Origin: Spirochaetaceae bacterium
Lineage (GTDB): Bacteria > Spirochaetota > Spirochaetia > DSM-27196 > PWMO01
DNA: 64,000 bases
NCBI GenBank assembly: GCA_007693325.1
Contig: REDW01000065.1
Coordinates: 1 to 64,000 of the forward strand
Reading direction: 5' to 3'
Part shown: one piece after another, positions 52,154 to 61,157 of the stretch
Layout: each line of letters opens with the position of its first letter
How positions within the stretch are numbered: the first letter of the stretch is position 1
Position numbers and translations under genes: made by a program
Notes under the pieces: generated by a model
What the model saw: only the letters and a program-made list of their open reading frames with translations
What the model was told of the DNA's origin: nothing
The model's database searches: none

Positions 52154-53065
52154 TCAGGCTACGCCCAGAATCTGCTGCAGCTCGTGTGCGGCGGTAACAA
52201 ACCGGCTTTTCTGTTCCGGATCGAGCTCTGGCTCGAGCACCTGCTCCACCCCGTTACGGCCGATGATTGCCGGAAGGCTCATTGCAACATCGTGCAGGCC
52301 GTATTCACCTTTCAATACGATTGATACCGGGCAGATGCGGCCCGAATTGCGCACGATGGCTTCGGCAAGATCGCACGCTGCGGCCGACGGTCCGTAGTAC
52401 GCGCTGGCGCGCTGCGCCATATCGACAATCAGGTCACCGGCGTTGCGAGTTGCCTCGAACAGCGCCTCGATGCGGTCAGCGGGCAGCAGACGCGTTATTG
52501 GAACACCAGCAACGGTGCAGTAGTTTGCCAGCGGCACCATCGAACTCGAATGGCGTCCGACAACGGTTGCCGTGATGTCCTCCATCGCCACACCGAGTTC
52601 GTGAGCGATCAGGTAGCGCAGACGAGTGGAGTCAAGCATGCCGCCCAGCCCCATGACACGCTCGCGCGGCAGTCCGGACTGGCGCGCCAACAGCGCGGTC
52701 ATCAGGTCAACCGGTTCAGTGACCACAATGACCTTGTGATCGGTTCCGGCCAGCCGCGCTGCAATATCGCTCAGCGGCGTACGGTTGGCTTCAAAGAGAT
52801 CTTCACGCTTCATCCCCGGCTGTCGCACCGCCCCGGCGGTCACAATCAGGACGTCGGCGCGCAGGACGTCTTCTATGTCATCGGTTCCGCTGATCCTGGT
52901 GCTGTATCCACGCACCGGCGCCGCTTCCATCATATCCAGCGCTTTGCCGGTGGACATCCCTTGCTGAATGTCGTAGAGCACAACATCGCCTACGCCCTTC
53001 TCCGCCAGGAAGAACGCACAGTTTGCGCCTACGTTTCCACTTCCGATGATACCGATATTTGCCAT
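52154..53065 (-). CDS. Divergent malate/lactate dehydrogenase paralogue
   Basis: The 303-residue protein clearly belongs to the malate/lactate dehydrogenase family (IIGSGNVGANCAFFL, RQPGMKRED, GMLDSTRLR). It keeps Arg81, Arg87, Asp145, Arg148 and His172. However, the conserved NP(L)D segment reads TEPVD, replacing the Asn by Glu, and the His loop is GRHSSSMVP instead of GGHGDTMVP. Substrate or cofactor handling is thus probably altered. It is the first gene of a two-gene operon with the canonical mdh. A hydroxy-acid dehydrogenase of different specificity is the main alternative to a second malate dehydrogenase. Confidence 0.85.
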   Translation of the reverse strand: MANIGIIGSGNVGANCAFFLAEKGVGDVVLYDIQQGMSTGKALDMMEAAPVRGYSTRISGTDDIEDVLRADVLIVTAGAVRQPGMKREDLFEANRTPLSDIAARLAGTDHKVIVVTEPVDLMTALLARQSGLPRERVMGLGGMLDSTRLRYLIAHELGVAMEDITATVVGRHSSSMVPLANYCTVAGVPITRLLPADRIEALFEATRNAGDLIVDMAQRASAYYGPSAAACDLAEAIVRNSGRICPVSIVLKGEYGLHDVAMSLPAIIGRNGVEQVLEPELDPEQKSRFVTAAHELQQILGVA

Positions 53066-53141
53066 TTTCCGCTCCTGATGGTACTATACACGCGATCAAA
53101 GTTTCTGTCACCAGAACTCAGGTATAGTTGAGGGAGGCTGT

Positions 53142-54527
53142 ATGCCAAACGCCGCGCAGCGCACTGAATCCGACTCCATGGGCGAGGTTCGCATTCCGCA
53201 GTGGGCCTACTGGGGAGCCCAGACGCAGCGCGCCATGGAGAACTTTGCGGTCTCCAGTCTGCGCATTCCCACCGCGATGATACGCTCGCTGGCGCTGGTC
53301 AAGAAGCACGCGGCACGTACAAACGCGGAGCTTGGACTGGTGGAGCAACGGCTGGCCGACGCCATTGTGCAGGCAGCCGACGAGATGCTCGACGGCAAGT
53401 GGGACGAGCACTTCCCGATCGATGTCTTCCAGACCGGGTCGGGAACGTCGTGGAACATGAACGCCAACGAGGTACTGGCCAATCGCGCCAACGAGATTCT
53501 CGGTCAGCCACGCGGCACGCGCGCACCGGTCCACCCCAATGATCACGTCAACCGCAGCCAATCGTCCAACGACGTGATCCCCACGGCGCTGCATATCGCT
53601 GACCGCATGGTTGCAGATGAGCTGCTGACAGCCATGCAGCTGTTGCAGCAATCTCTGGCCGCCAAAGCCGACGAGTTCAAGGATCTGGTAAAGCTGGGAA
53701 GAACGCACCTGCAGGACGCGGTACCAATGACACTTGGCCAGGAGTTCAGCGGTTACGCCACCCAGATAGAAAAGAACATTCAACGCGTCAGCAACACCCT
53801 TGCCCACCTGGAAGAACTGGCGCTGGGCGGAACCGCGGTCGGTACAGGGATCAACTGTCACCCGGAGTTTGCTGAGCGGGCCATAACCGGCATTGCGGCC
53901 GAAACCGGTATCGCGTTCCGGCCCGCCGACAACCGCTTTGAGGCGATTGCCGCACGCGATGCGCAGGTGGAGCTCATGGGAGCACTGAACGTGCTGGCTA
54001 CCGGGATTATGAAGATCGGCAACGATCTGCGCCTGCTGGCCAGCGGACCGCGCGGTGCGCTGGGGGAGATCCTGTTGCCCTCGCTGCAGCCGGGAAGTTC
54101 GATCATGCCGGGCAAGGTCAACCCGGTCATACCGGAGATGATGATTCAGGTAGCGGCCTACGTCATGGGCAAGGTAGTCTCGGTGACCAGCGCCGGACAG
54201 AACGGCCCACTGGAGCTCAACATGATGCACCCGCTGATAGCGTTTGAGACCATCGACGCCATGTCTGTGCTGGCGCAGACCTGCCGCCGCAGCGCTGAAC
54301 GCTGTATCGACGGTATCAGCGCCGATAGCGAGCGCCTGGCGTTCTGGATTGAGTGGAGCCTTGCTCTGGTCACGCCACTGGCTATCGAGATTGGCTACGA
54401 CAGGGCCTCCGAGCTGGCCTATAAGGCCTACCGCGAGAAGCGCCGGATACGCGAAGTAGTGCTGGAGTCAGGCGTGCTGCCGCAAGAACGCGTTGCCGAG
54501 TTGCTCGATGCCCGTGGCATGATCTGA
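53142..54527 (+). CDS. fumC: Class II fumarase
   Basis: The 461-residue protein has TGSGTSWNMNANEVLANRA, the substrate region NRSQSSNDVIPTALH, GRTHLQDAVPMTLGQE and the signature GSSIMPGKVNPVIPEM. It hydrates fumarate to malate without an Fe-S cluster. The ATG at 53142 has GGGAGG upstream, and TATAGT at 53123-53128 is a likely -10 box. It is divergent from the two mdh-family genes and completes the malate side of the TCA set in this window. Confidence 0.95.
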   Translation: MPNAAQRTESDSMGEVRIPQWAYWGAQTQRAMENFAVSSLRIPTAMIRSLALVKKHAARTNAELGLVEQRLADAIVQAADEMLDGKWDEHFPIDVFQTGSGTSWNMNANEVLANRANEILGQPRGTRAPVHPNDHVNRSQSSNDVIPTALHIADRMVADELLTAMQLLQQSLAAKADEFKDLVKLGRTHLQDAVPMTLGQEFSGYATQIEKNIQRVSNTLAHLEELALGGTAVGTGINCHPEFAERAITGIAAETGIAFRPADNRFEAIAARDAQVELMGALNVLATGIMKIGNDLRLLASGPRGALGEILLPSLQPGSSIMPGKVNPVIPEMMIQVAAYVMGKVVSVTSAGQNGPLELNMMHPLIAFETIDAMSVLAQTCRRSAERCIDGISADSERLAFWIEWSLALVTPLAIEIGYDRASELAYKAYREKRRIREVVLESGVLPQERVAELLDARGMI

Positions 54528-54572
54528 GGTTGCCAGCAGCCGGTTGGCGTAGTAGACTAGGCGTACAGGTGA

Positions 54573-54590
54573 TACGCTGATTACGCTGAT
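54573..54590 (+). repeat. Tandem exact 9-bp repeat upstream of the TPR gene
   Basis: TACGCTGAT occurs twice back to back (54573-54581 and 54582-54590), about 20 bases before the TPR-protein start. It may be chance, or a small regulatory site. Confidence 0.3.
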
Positions 54591-54607
54591 ACAGAGGAGT
54601 ACAAGCG

Positions 54608-55288
54608 ATGGAACTGAACCATGCCGATCCGGCTTACCAGCAGGCAATGAGTCACTACCTTGCCGGCGAGTGGACGGACTCAGAGAAGGCGTTTCTGGCA
54701 TTGGCCGAAACCTACCCCAAGAGTCCCTTCGTCTACCTCATACTGGGCAATATACGCTATTCTCTGGGCAAGCTGGACGAGGCTGTTGCAACCTACCACA
54801 CGGCAACCGAGATCAACCCGCGGTTCGGCATCGCCTTCTACAAACTTGGGGTCTGTTACTACCGCATGGGCCGCCTGGAGGAAGCACTGAAGGCGTTTTC
54901 AGCGGTTGTGGCGATGGGCAGCGAGAGTCACGCAATGGCCGGCTACTTTGTCGGGCTGATCAACCTGTTCCTCGGGAAGGATGAGGCCGCTGCCAAGGGA
55001 TTTGCCGATTTCCGCGGCAAATCGCGCGAATCGCTGATTGCCAACTTTTACCTGGCTCAACTCAAGATCAAGCACAAGCAGTACGATGATGCGCTGGAAC
55101 TGCTGAACGAACTGGCCGAGGCTACCCCGGACTTTGCCGAAGTACACTATATGCTGGGTGTCGCAAACTACGGGCTGCACAACAACCTTCAGGCGATCAA
55201 GTGCTTCCAGCGGGCGCTGGAACTCAACCCCGAAGATGAACGCTCCAAGACCAAGCTCACGCTACTGACCGACGTACAGTGGCCGTAA
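54608..55288 (+). CDS. Tetratricopeptide-repeat protein
   Basis: The 226-residue protein consists of about six TPR units. Clear ones are VYLILGNIRYSLGKLDEAVATYHTATEINP (in sequence around residues 42-71), the next unit with AFYKLGVCYYRMGRLEEALKAF, and the last with HYMLGVANYGLHNNLQAIKCFQRALELNPED. It has no signal peptide, so it should be a cytoplasmic scaffold. A GAGGAG ribosome site precedes the ATG. Rubredoxin follows after 27 bases and is probably co-transcribed. No partner can be named. Confidence 0.9.
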   Translation: MELNHADPAYQQAMSHYLAGEWTDSEKAFLALAETYPKSPFVYLILGNIRYSLGKLDEAVATYHTATEINPRFGIAFYKLGVCYYRMGRLEEALKAFSAVVAMGSESHAMAGYFVGLINLFLGKDEAAAKGFADFRGKSRESLIANFYLAQLKIKHKQYDDALELLNELAEATPDFAEVHYMLGVANYGLHNNLQAIKCFQRALELNPEDERSKTKLTLLTDVQWP

Positions 55289-55315
55289 TACCGGGCAGCA
55301 CCAGAGGGTAACGTG

Positions 55316-55477
55316 ATGAAACTGTACGTGTGCAACGTCTGCGGCTACATCTACGATCCCGCCGAGGGTGATCCGGATTCCGGCATCGCGGTGGGTACCG
55401 CGTTTGAGGAACTCCCCGAGGACTGGGTCTGCCCGGTCTGCGGAGCTCCCAAAGATGAGTTCTCGGTCGAAGAATAG
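55316..55477 (+). CDS. Rubredoxin
   Basis: The 53-residue protein [19 protein letters not shown] continues with a [20 protein letters not shown] region. The two C-x-x-C-G/A pairs (CNVCG and CPVCG) bind one iron. The Pro-Glu-Asp-Trp-x-Cys segment is diagnostic. It is a small cytoplasmic electron carrier, often serving oxygen- or peroxide-reducing enzymes. An AGAGGG site precedes the ATG at 55316; an in-frame GTG is one codon upstream. It converges on the adenylate cyclase gene with seven bases between stops. Confidence 0.95.
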   Translation: MKLYVCNVCGYIYDPAEGDPDSGIAVGTAFEELPEDWVCPVCGAPKDEFSVEE

Positions 55478-55484
55478 ACCCGGC

Positions 55485-57623
55485 CTACTTCTCGGTCATC
55501 ACCCAGACACCATCCCATCCGGCCGGTGGTGCCTGTTGCAGCTTCTGACAGCGTGCCAGATAGCGGGCCGCCGGTGGATCGCGGTCTGCTATCGGCGCAA
55601 ATGCCGCCTCGGCAGCCGCAAAACTGCCACGATAGTAGTTCTGCAACCCCTGCTCGAATTGTTTCAACCGATCCGCGTGCAGCTGATAGTCGGATTCAAA
55701 AAACGGTTCAAAAACCACCACCGCTTCCTTACGCCCCACCACCGCTACCCTCGACAGCTCTCGCGCGCGGAACTCCCCCTGGACCTGCTGCCACGTTGCC
55801 TGTGAGATCATGGTATAGGTACCGAACTGCTTATTGATGCCTTCCAGCCGCGCCGCGAGGTTGACCGCGTCACCGAGCATCGTGTAATCAAACCGCGTGC
55901 GCGATCCCATGTTGCCGACAACCGCCGGACCGCTGTTTATTCCGATGCGCATGTGCAGCTCTTTGCCGGTTCTCGCGGCAAACTGCGGGCGGAGCTCCGC
56001 GAGCCTGGCCTGCGCCCGCAGCGCGGCGCGTACGCAGCGCAGCGCGTGGTCATCCTGAGTCAGCGGCGCATTCCAGAACGCAATAATCGCGTCACCTTCG
56101 TACTTGTCGACGGTTCCGCCCTCGTCATGGATGATATCGGTCATCGCCGAAAGGTAGTCATTCAGCAAGGCGGTCAGCTCCTCGGGAGACAATCCTTCGG
56201 AGAGCGAGGTGAAGCCCTCCAGATCCGAGAAGAAGATCGACAGTTGGCGGCGCTCGCCTCCCAGGCGCAGACGCTGCGGGTCCTGGATCAAGTCTTCGAT
56301 TACCGCCGGACTCAGATACTGCTGGAAGGCGTTCTTGATATAGCGCTTCTGTTTGCCCTCGGTGGCGTAGTTGGCAACGTTGGCGCCTACCAGGGCCAAC
56401 GCTACCCCCACGGTAGGAACCATCAGAGGAACCCAGTACCCAACGGCGTAGCCGGCAAACGCCGCAGCCGCCGGCAGCGGAAGGAAGACAGCGTAGACAA
56501 TCACACTGCGTCCGGCACCCGAGACAACCGAACCCACTATGGAGGCGGCGATGACCAGCAGCAGAACCAGGGCTACGGTCATCCACGGAGACACCGGCCG
56601 CATGAAATCGTCGGACAGCAGGTTCTCGAGCATGGTAGCGTGTACATCCACGCCGGGAACCACCGAGGTAATCGGTGACGTGCGCAGGTCAAACAGGCCC
56701 GGCGCCGAGAAGCCGAAGAGCACGTAGGCGTCATGCAGTTCTTGCGGGTCAACCAGCGGGGTCTCGCCGCTTTGCAGCTCGATCTCGCTCTGCAGGATGG
56801 CAGCAGCGCTGAAATCCCGATGCCGCCCGGCCTGGTTCTTGAAGTGCAGCACTGCGTTGCCGCTGCGATCCAGCACTATAGGCCGGCCGTCCACGTGCAG
56901 AGCACCGTCGCTGCACACCAGCTCTACCGGTTCTCCGGCGTGGGCGCCACGTTCCTGGCCGGCGAGCCAGGCCGCCAGACCCAACGAGGGGACCACCACA
57001 TCGTCAAACATGATAACCGGGCGCACGCGTCTATAGACACCGTCGCGGTCTGGCTGCAGTTGCACGTTAGCCAGGTAACGGCTGGACTGCGCAACCTCCG
57101 CGATTGGAAACGCTGCGCGTGGGTAGCGGCGCAGCAATTGCTGCTGGTCACTGCATTGCTGCAACGTCAGATTCGGGCGCGGCACGTACTCGGGCCACTG
57201 CAGTGAATCACCGGTCTGCGTGCCAAAAAATGCCGACGCAACAAAACGATCCATTGAAGCGATTGCCGAGCCGAAGCTCTGGTCATCAAAAACGCCGTAA
57301 CCCGAGGGCTCCAGATAGAGCACGTCAAAGGCAAGCGCGCGCGCCTCGGCACGCGCGATAAAGCTGACAATGTAGGAGTAGACTTCACGCGGCCAGGGCC
57401 ACGTCAGCCCCATAGCGTCGCGCGCCCAATCGAGGCTGTCCTGGTCGAGCAGGATCAGAACCACCCGCGAATCGGGTTCGCGCTGCGGCGCAAAGGTGCG
57501 CGCACGCGCGTCCCAGGTGCGCGCTTCAAACAGCTCCAGCGCGCCGGTGGACCACAGCAACAGTGCCACCACAGCGGCGGCAACGCCTACAAGCAGCCCG
57601 CGCAGCAGCTTTGATTGCGCCAT
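55485..57623 (-). CDS. CHASE2-domain class III adenylate cyclase
   Basis: The 712-residue protein has an N-terminal helix and an extracytoplasmic CHASE2 sensor (about 30-320, with VVLILLDQDSLDWARDAMGL and FDVLYLEPSG near its start). About three helices follow (340-425), then a class III cyclase domain (about 455-640). Metal-binding Asp residues are in FFSDLEGFTS and KYEGDAIIAF. The Lys in DKYEGD favours ATP, and YTMLGDAVNLAARLE completes the site. It should make cAMP in response to an envelope signal. The cNMP-binding proteins at 11-14 kb are candidate receivers. A helical C-terminal tail (residues 645-712) is unassigned. Confidence 0.93.
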   Translation of the reverse strand: MAQSKLLRGLLVGVAAAVVALLLWSTGALELFEARTWDARARTFAPQREPDSRVVLILLDQDSLDWARDAMGLTWPWPREVYSYIVSFIARAEARALAFDVLYLEPSGYGVFDDQSFGSAIASMDRFVASAFFGTQTGDSLQWPEYVPRPNLTLQQCSDQQQLLRRYPRAAFPIAEVAQSSRYLANVQLQPDRDGVYRRVRPVIMFDDVVVPSLGLAAWLAGQERGAHAGEPVELVCSDGALHVDGRPIVLDRSGNAVLHFKNQAGRHRDFSAAAILQSEIELQSGETPLVDPQELHDAYVLFGFSAPGLFDLRTSPITSVVPGVDVHATMLENLLSDDFMRPVSPWMTVALVLLLVIAASIVGSVVSGAGRSVIVYAVFLPLPAAAAFAGYAVGYWVPLMVPTVGVALALVGANVANYATEGKQKRYIKNAFQQYLSPAVIEDLIQDPQRLRLGGERRQLSIFFSDLEGFTSLSEGLSPEELTALLNDYLSAMTDIIHDEGGTVDKYEGDAIIAFWNAPLTQDDHALRCVRAALRAQARLAELRPQFAARTGKELHMRIGINSGPAVVGNMGSRTRFDYTMLGDAVNLAARLEGINKQFGTYTMISQATWQQVQGEFRARELSRVAVVGRKEAVVVFEPFFESDYQLHADRLKQFEQGLQNYYRGSFAAAEAAFAPIADRDPPAARYLARCQKLQQAPPAGWDGVWVMTEK

Positions 57624-57632
57624 GGCAGAATC

Positions 57633-58595
57633 TCAGACGGAACCCATGGCACGTTGGTAACGACGTTGCCGTGCCGCCGTTCCCACCGGCTGATGGCGAT
57701 AGGACCCGATGGCGTTTCTAACCACGTCGATGCGGCTCTGCGGTGCGGGGTGGGTCTGCATGAATCCGGGGCCGTCGCTCTCCCATTGCTGGTCCATGCG
57801 CTCCAGCACGCGGATCAGCGCGTTGGGATCGTAGCCCACTCGTTTCATGATCTCGACGGCGGCTTCATCGGCTTCACGCTCAGCTGAACGCGAGTAGCCG
57901 CTGTTCACCAGCGTCGAGGTGATGTCGTTAATCGAATCTTCGAAGACCGAGGTCAACTCCGCAACCTCCTGCGACGTTGCAAACTGGGCCCCGGTTATGG
58001 CGGTACTGGTAAGCGCGGTAGTGATGCGCGCGGTTCGGATTGCCTGCAGGCCGTGGCGATGCTGCACATGACCGATCTCGTGTGCCAGAATGGCGGCAAG
58101 ATCGTCTTCGCTGCGCGTCAGCCGCAACAATCCGCGTGAAATGAAGATCAGGCCACTGGGGGTTGCAAAAGCATTTATCTCATCGCTGTCGAGAATCATG
58201 AAACGGTAGCCACCAAACAGCTCAGGGCGGTCGGAGGCTAAGGCCAGGCTCTGGCCCAGCAGGTTCAGGTAGTCGGTTGCCACCTGCTCATCGTACGGCT
58301 GATACTGGTCCAGAATGGTAGCCCCCACAGCGCGGCCGATGTAGTACTCCTGTTCAGGCGTGATATCCTCAAAGCTGCGTCCGACAGCTTCCGCGCTGCG
58401 CGCAACCGATGCAGCCTGCTGTTCGGTCATGCGGCCGGTAGCAACCGCAGCAGCAGTACCAACCTCTGCAATCGAACCGAGGCTTTCACACCCCGCAAAT
58501 GCCCACAGCGTGAGCGCACCAATTGCGAGTGCTCCGGTTACCCAACGACGTGCACGTTGCGGCAGTGCGCGCCTTCGTTTTGCCCGCGCGCTCAT
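57633..58595 (-). CDS. M48-family zinc metallopeptidase, probable lipoprotein
   Basis: The 320-residue protein has a basic N-terminus, a hydrophobic segment and a possible lipobox (LWAFAGC) near residue 35. The zinc site AHEIGHVQHRHG lies near residue 180, and the third ligand is probably the Glu in EREADEAAVEIMKR. It resembles LoiP/YcaL and the peptidase part of BepA, which process outer-membrane proteins. It overlaps the SH3-domain gene upstream by four bases (ATGA). A periplasmic quality-control role is inferred from the family. Confidence 0.9.
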   Translation of the reverse strand: MSARAKRRRALPQRARRWVTGALAIGALTLWAFAGCESLGSIAEVGTAAAVATGRMTEQQAASVARSAEAVGRSFEDITPEQEYYIGRAVGATILDQYQPYDEQVATDYLNLLGQSLALASDRPELFGGYRFMILDSDEINAFATPSGLIFISRGLLRLTRSEDDLAAILAHEIGHVQHRHGLQAIRTARITTALTSTAITGAQFATSQEVAELTSVFEDSINDITSTLVNSGYSRSAEREADEAAVEIMKRVGYDPNALIRVLERMDQQWESDGPGFMQTHPAPQSRIDVVRNAIGSYRHQPVGTAARQRRYQRAMGSV

Positions 58596-59068
58596 TGTTC
58601 ACCTCCCGGCAGCCGCAGCTCGCCCTCGTTGAGGAAAGCGGCCAGCCGCTCGGGCTCAACAGCGAAGCCCTCCATGCGATCAACCGCATCGTAATTCAGG
58701 CCCTGTTCGGCACGATAGCGGTCCTCAACCTCCTGGTTGAACCCGCGACCGGCCAACGCCACTTCACTGCCCGATGCGGCACGCTGTGCGTCAGCCTCAC
58801 CGGCCTGCATGACGATACGCTTGGTGGTCAGGGCCGACGAATGCACCCACCCGGCGCTGCCCTGGTGGGAGACGCGGCTCCAGCCCTGCGCCTGCTCCAA
58901 CACCTCTACACGGTCCCCGTAGTTCAACACCGCGTCTATTCGACCGAGAAAGCTCGGATTGGATCGAACCTGGGTTTCTCGCACCTCTACACTCATCATG
59001 GTCTGTGCCGGCACCGATGCTATTGCACCGACCATGATCAGCAGTAGCAAGAAGAGACGTTTCTGCAT
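58592..59068 (-). CDS. Secreted SH3-domain protein
   Basis: The 158-residue protein starts at MQKRLFLLLLIMVG from the ATG at 59068, with GGAGGG upstream. It has a signal peptide (cleavage near VPA-QTM) and a bacterial SH3 domain (VRETQVRSNPSFLGRIDAVL, then VEVLEQAQGWSRVSHQGSAGWVHSSAL, residues 28-85). The helical acidic tail ends EGELRLPGGEQ. Such proteins bind cell-wall peptides or scaffold envelope enzymes. It is coupled to the M48 peptidase gene, suggesting joint action in the periplasm. Confidence 0.85.
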   Translation of the reverse strand: MQKRLFLLLLIMVGAIASVPAQTMMSVEVRETQVRSNPSFLGRIDAVLNYGDRVEVLEQAQGWSRVSHQGSAGWVHSSALTTKRIVMQAGEADAQRAASGSEVALAGRGFNQEVEDRYRAEQGLNYDAVDRMEGFAVEPERLAAFLNEGELRLPGGEQ

Positions 59069-59132
59069 GACGATACCCTCCGCTGGTACCATAGTAGCCC
59101 GAACGGGCGCAAATGTCAGCGTGCGCGCTCGA

Positions 59133-60371
59133 TTACTCGAATGCGCAGATGATCAGCACGCCATTGTGCCCGCCGAATCCGAGCGAGTTGGACATGGCAG
59201 CCTTGATAACACCCTCTACACCGTGGTTCGGCACGTAATCCAGGTCGCATTCGGGATCGGGGTGATCGAGGTTTATGGTAGCAGGAAAGAACTGATCGCG
59301 AATTGCCAGTGTGCACACTATGGCTTCCACACCGCCGGCGGCACCAATCAGGTGTCCGTGCATCGACTTGGTAGAGCTTACCTTCAGCCGGTAGGCGTGC
59401 TCAGCAAAGACACTCTTGATGGCACGGGTTTCGACCGGGTCATTGACCGGTGTAGAAGTGCCGTGAGCGTTGATATAGTCGATCTGCTGCGGCTGCAGCC
59501 CCGCGTCGGCCAGCGCCATATTGATTGCGGCAATCGCGCCGCGGCCTTCGGGGTGCGGTGCGGTCAGGTGATTGGCATCGCAGCTGATGCCCGATCCGCC
59601 GATCTCGGCGTAAATCCTGGCTCCGCGCGCTTGTGCGTGTTCGAGTTCCTCGCACACCAGCACCCCGGCGCCCTCACCTATCACAAACCCGTCGCGATCT
59701 TTATCAAACGGACGCGATGCCAGCTCCGGCTTGTGGTTATACTGCGTACTCAGCGCCTGAATCACGTTGAAGCCCGACACGCCGAGTCTGGTCACGCACG
59801 CCTCTACTCCACCGGCAACCACTACGTCTCCACCGCCTTCGCGTATCCAGCGCAGTGCGTTCCCGATTGCATCGGTTCCCGAGGCACACGCGGTTGCCAT
59901 TGAATAGACCGGTCCCTGGGCGTTGATGGCGATTGCGACGTTTCCCGGCCCGATATTGGCGATCAATTTGGGTATGGTCATGGGGGGAACGCGATCGGGG
60001 CCCTTCTGATACAAGGTATAGTAGGAGTCCTCGATGGTCTCAAAGCCGCCGATACCAACACCGAGCATCACGCCCAGACGCGCCGGATCATCAAGGCCGG
60101 CTTCAAGCCCGGCGTCTCGCATAGCCTCAAGGCTGGCCGCCACCGCGTACTGCGAGAACAGGTCCATCTTGCGTGCGTCGCGGCGATCCATGTAATCGCC
60201 AGGATTGAAGTTCTTGACCTCGGCCGCTATCTTGGTATGATACTCGGCTGCATCGAAGCGCGTGATTGGTCCAACGCCGCTACGGCCGGCCTTTATCGCG
60301 CTCCAGAAGTCAGCGATATTGTTTCCCATCGGGTTGATGGTGCCGAGTCCGGTAATAACCACGCGTCGCAT
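59133..60371 (-). CDS. fabF: Beta-ketoacyl-ACP synthase II
   Basis: The 412-residue condensing enzyme starts MRRVVITGLGTINPMGNN. The Cys-His-His triad is visible: Cys in ATACASGTDAIG, His in NAHGTSTPVND and His in SMHGHLIGAAG, with Lys in STKSMHG. It elongates acyl-ACP chains. It begins one base after the fabG stop. No acpP gene lies between fabG and fabF, where it is often found. Confidence 0.96.
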   Translation of the reverse strand: MRRVVITGLGTINPMGNNIADFWSAIKAGRSGVGPITRFDAAEYHTKIAAEVKNFNPGDYMDRRDARKMDLFSQYAVAASLEAMRDAGLEAGLDDPARLGVMLGVGIGGFETIEDSYYTLYQKGPDRVPPMTIPKLIANIGPGNVAIAINAQGPVYSMATACASGTDAIGNALRWIREGGGDVVVAGGVEACVTRLGVSGFNVIQALSTQYNHKPELASRPFDKDRDGFVIGEGAGVLVCEELEHAQARGARIYAEIGGSGISCDANHLTAPHPEGRGAIAAINMALADAGLQPQQIDYINAHGTSTPVNDPVETRAIKSVFAEHAYRLKVSSTKSMHGHLIGAAGGVEAIVCTLAIRDQFFPATINLDHPDPECDLDYVPNHGVEGVIKAAMSNSLGFGGHNGVLIICAFE

Positions 60372-60372
60372 A

Positions 60373-61116
60373 CTACATCCCCATCCCGCCGGTGATGTGA
60401 ATCACCTGACCGGTCAGATACGAGGCGAGATCGGACGCCAGGAAGAGCACCACTTTGGCTACCTCTTCGGGCTCCCCGATACGCCCCATTGGAATCTGCG
60501 CACGCAGCTGATCGCGCTGTTCCTCGTTGAGCGCTTCGGTCATCTTGGTGTTGATGAATCCCGGGGCCACCGCGTTGACACGCACACTGCGCCCGGCTAC
60601 CTCGCGCGCCAGGCTCTTGGTAAAACCGATCAGCCCCGCCTTGGAAGCCGAGTAGTTGGTCTGGCCTCCGTTACCGATGACCCCCACAATCGAGGCAACG
60701 TTGATGATCGAGCCCGCGCGGCGCTTGATCATGCTGCGACTGATCACCTTGGAGATATAGAAAGCACTGGTCAGGTTGATGGTCAGCACATCGTTCCAGT
60801 CCTGCGCGGTCATGCGGAAGATCAGACCGTCGCGCGTGATTCCGGCGTTATTTACCAGAATGTCTATACCGCCGCTCTGTTCCAGGATCTCCTCGGTGGT
60901 GGCGGTTATGGTCTGCTCATCGGCCACGTTGCCTTCTTTGTAGACAACTGTTCCGCCGTGCTGTTCAGCGATCTCGCGATACTCATCCATCGAATCGCCC
61001 GGATTGAGATCGATATAGTACACCGAGGCGCCATTGCGCAGCAGCGCTAGAACAATTTCGCGGCCGATGCCACGCGATCCCCCGGTAACGAGTGCCGTAT
61101 TGCCTTCCAATAACAC
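60373..61116 (-). CDS. fabG: 3-oxoacyl-ACP reductase
   Basis: The 247-residue short-chain dehydrogenase has the NADP loop TGGSRGIGREI, VNNAGITRDGL and the catalytic Ser-Tyr-Lys set (IINVASIVG, then YSASKAGLIGFTKSLARE). The conserved end GMGM is also present. It reduces 3-oxoacyl-ACP in fatty-acid elongation. It follows fabD by 41 bases and abuts fabF. Confidence 0.95.
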   Translation of the reverse strand: MLLEGNTALVTGGSRGIGREIVLALLRNGASVYYIDLNPGDSMDEYREIAEQHGGTVVYKEGNVADEQTITATTEEILEQSGGIDILVNNAGITRDGLIFRMTAQDWNDVLTINLTSAFYISKVISRSMIKRRAGSIINVASIVGVIGNGGQTNYSASKAGLIGFTKSLAREVAGRSVRVNAVAPGFINTKMTEALNEEQRDQLRAQIPMGRIGEPEEVAKVVLFLASDLASYLTGQVIHITGGMGM

Positions 61117-61157
61117 TGTGTACTCTCCTCTGTTTGTGGTTGATCCCTTTGGCCGGA

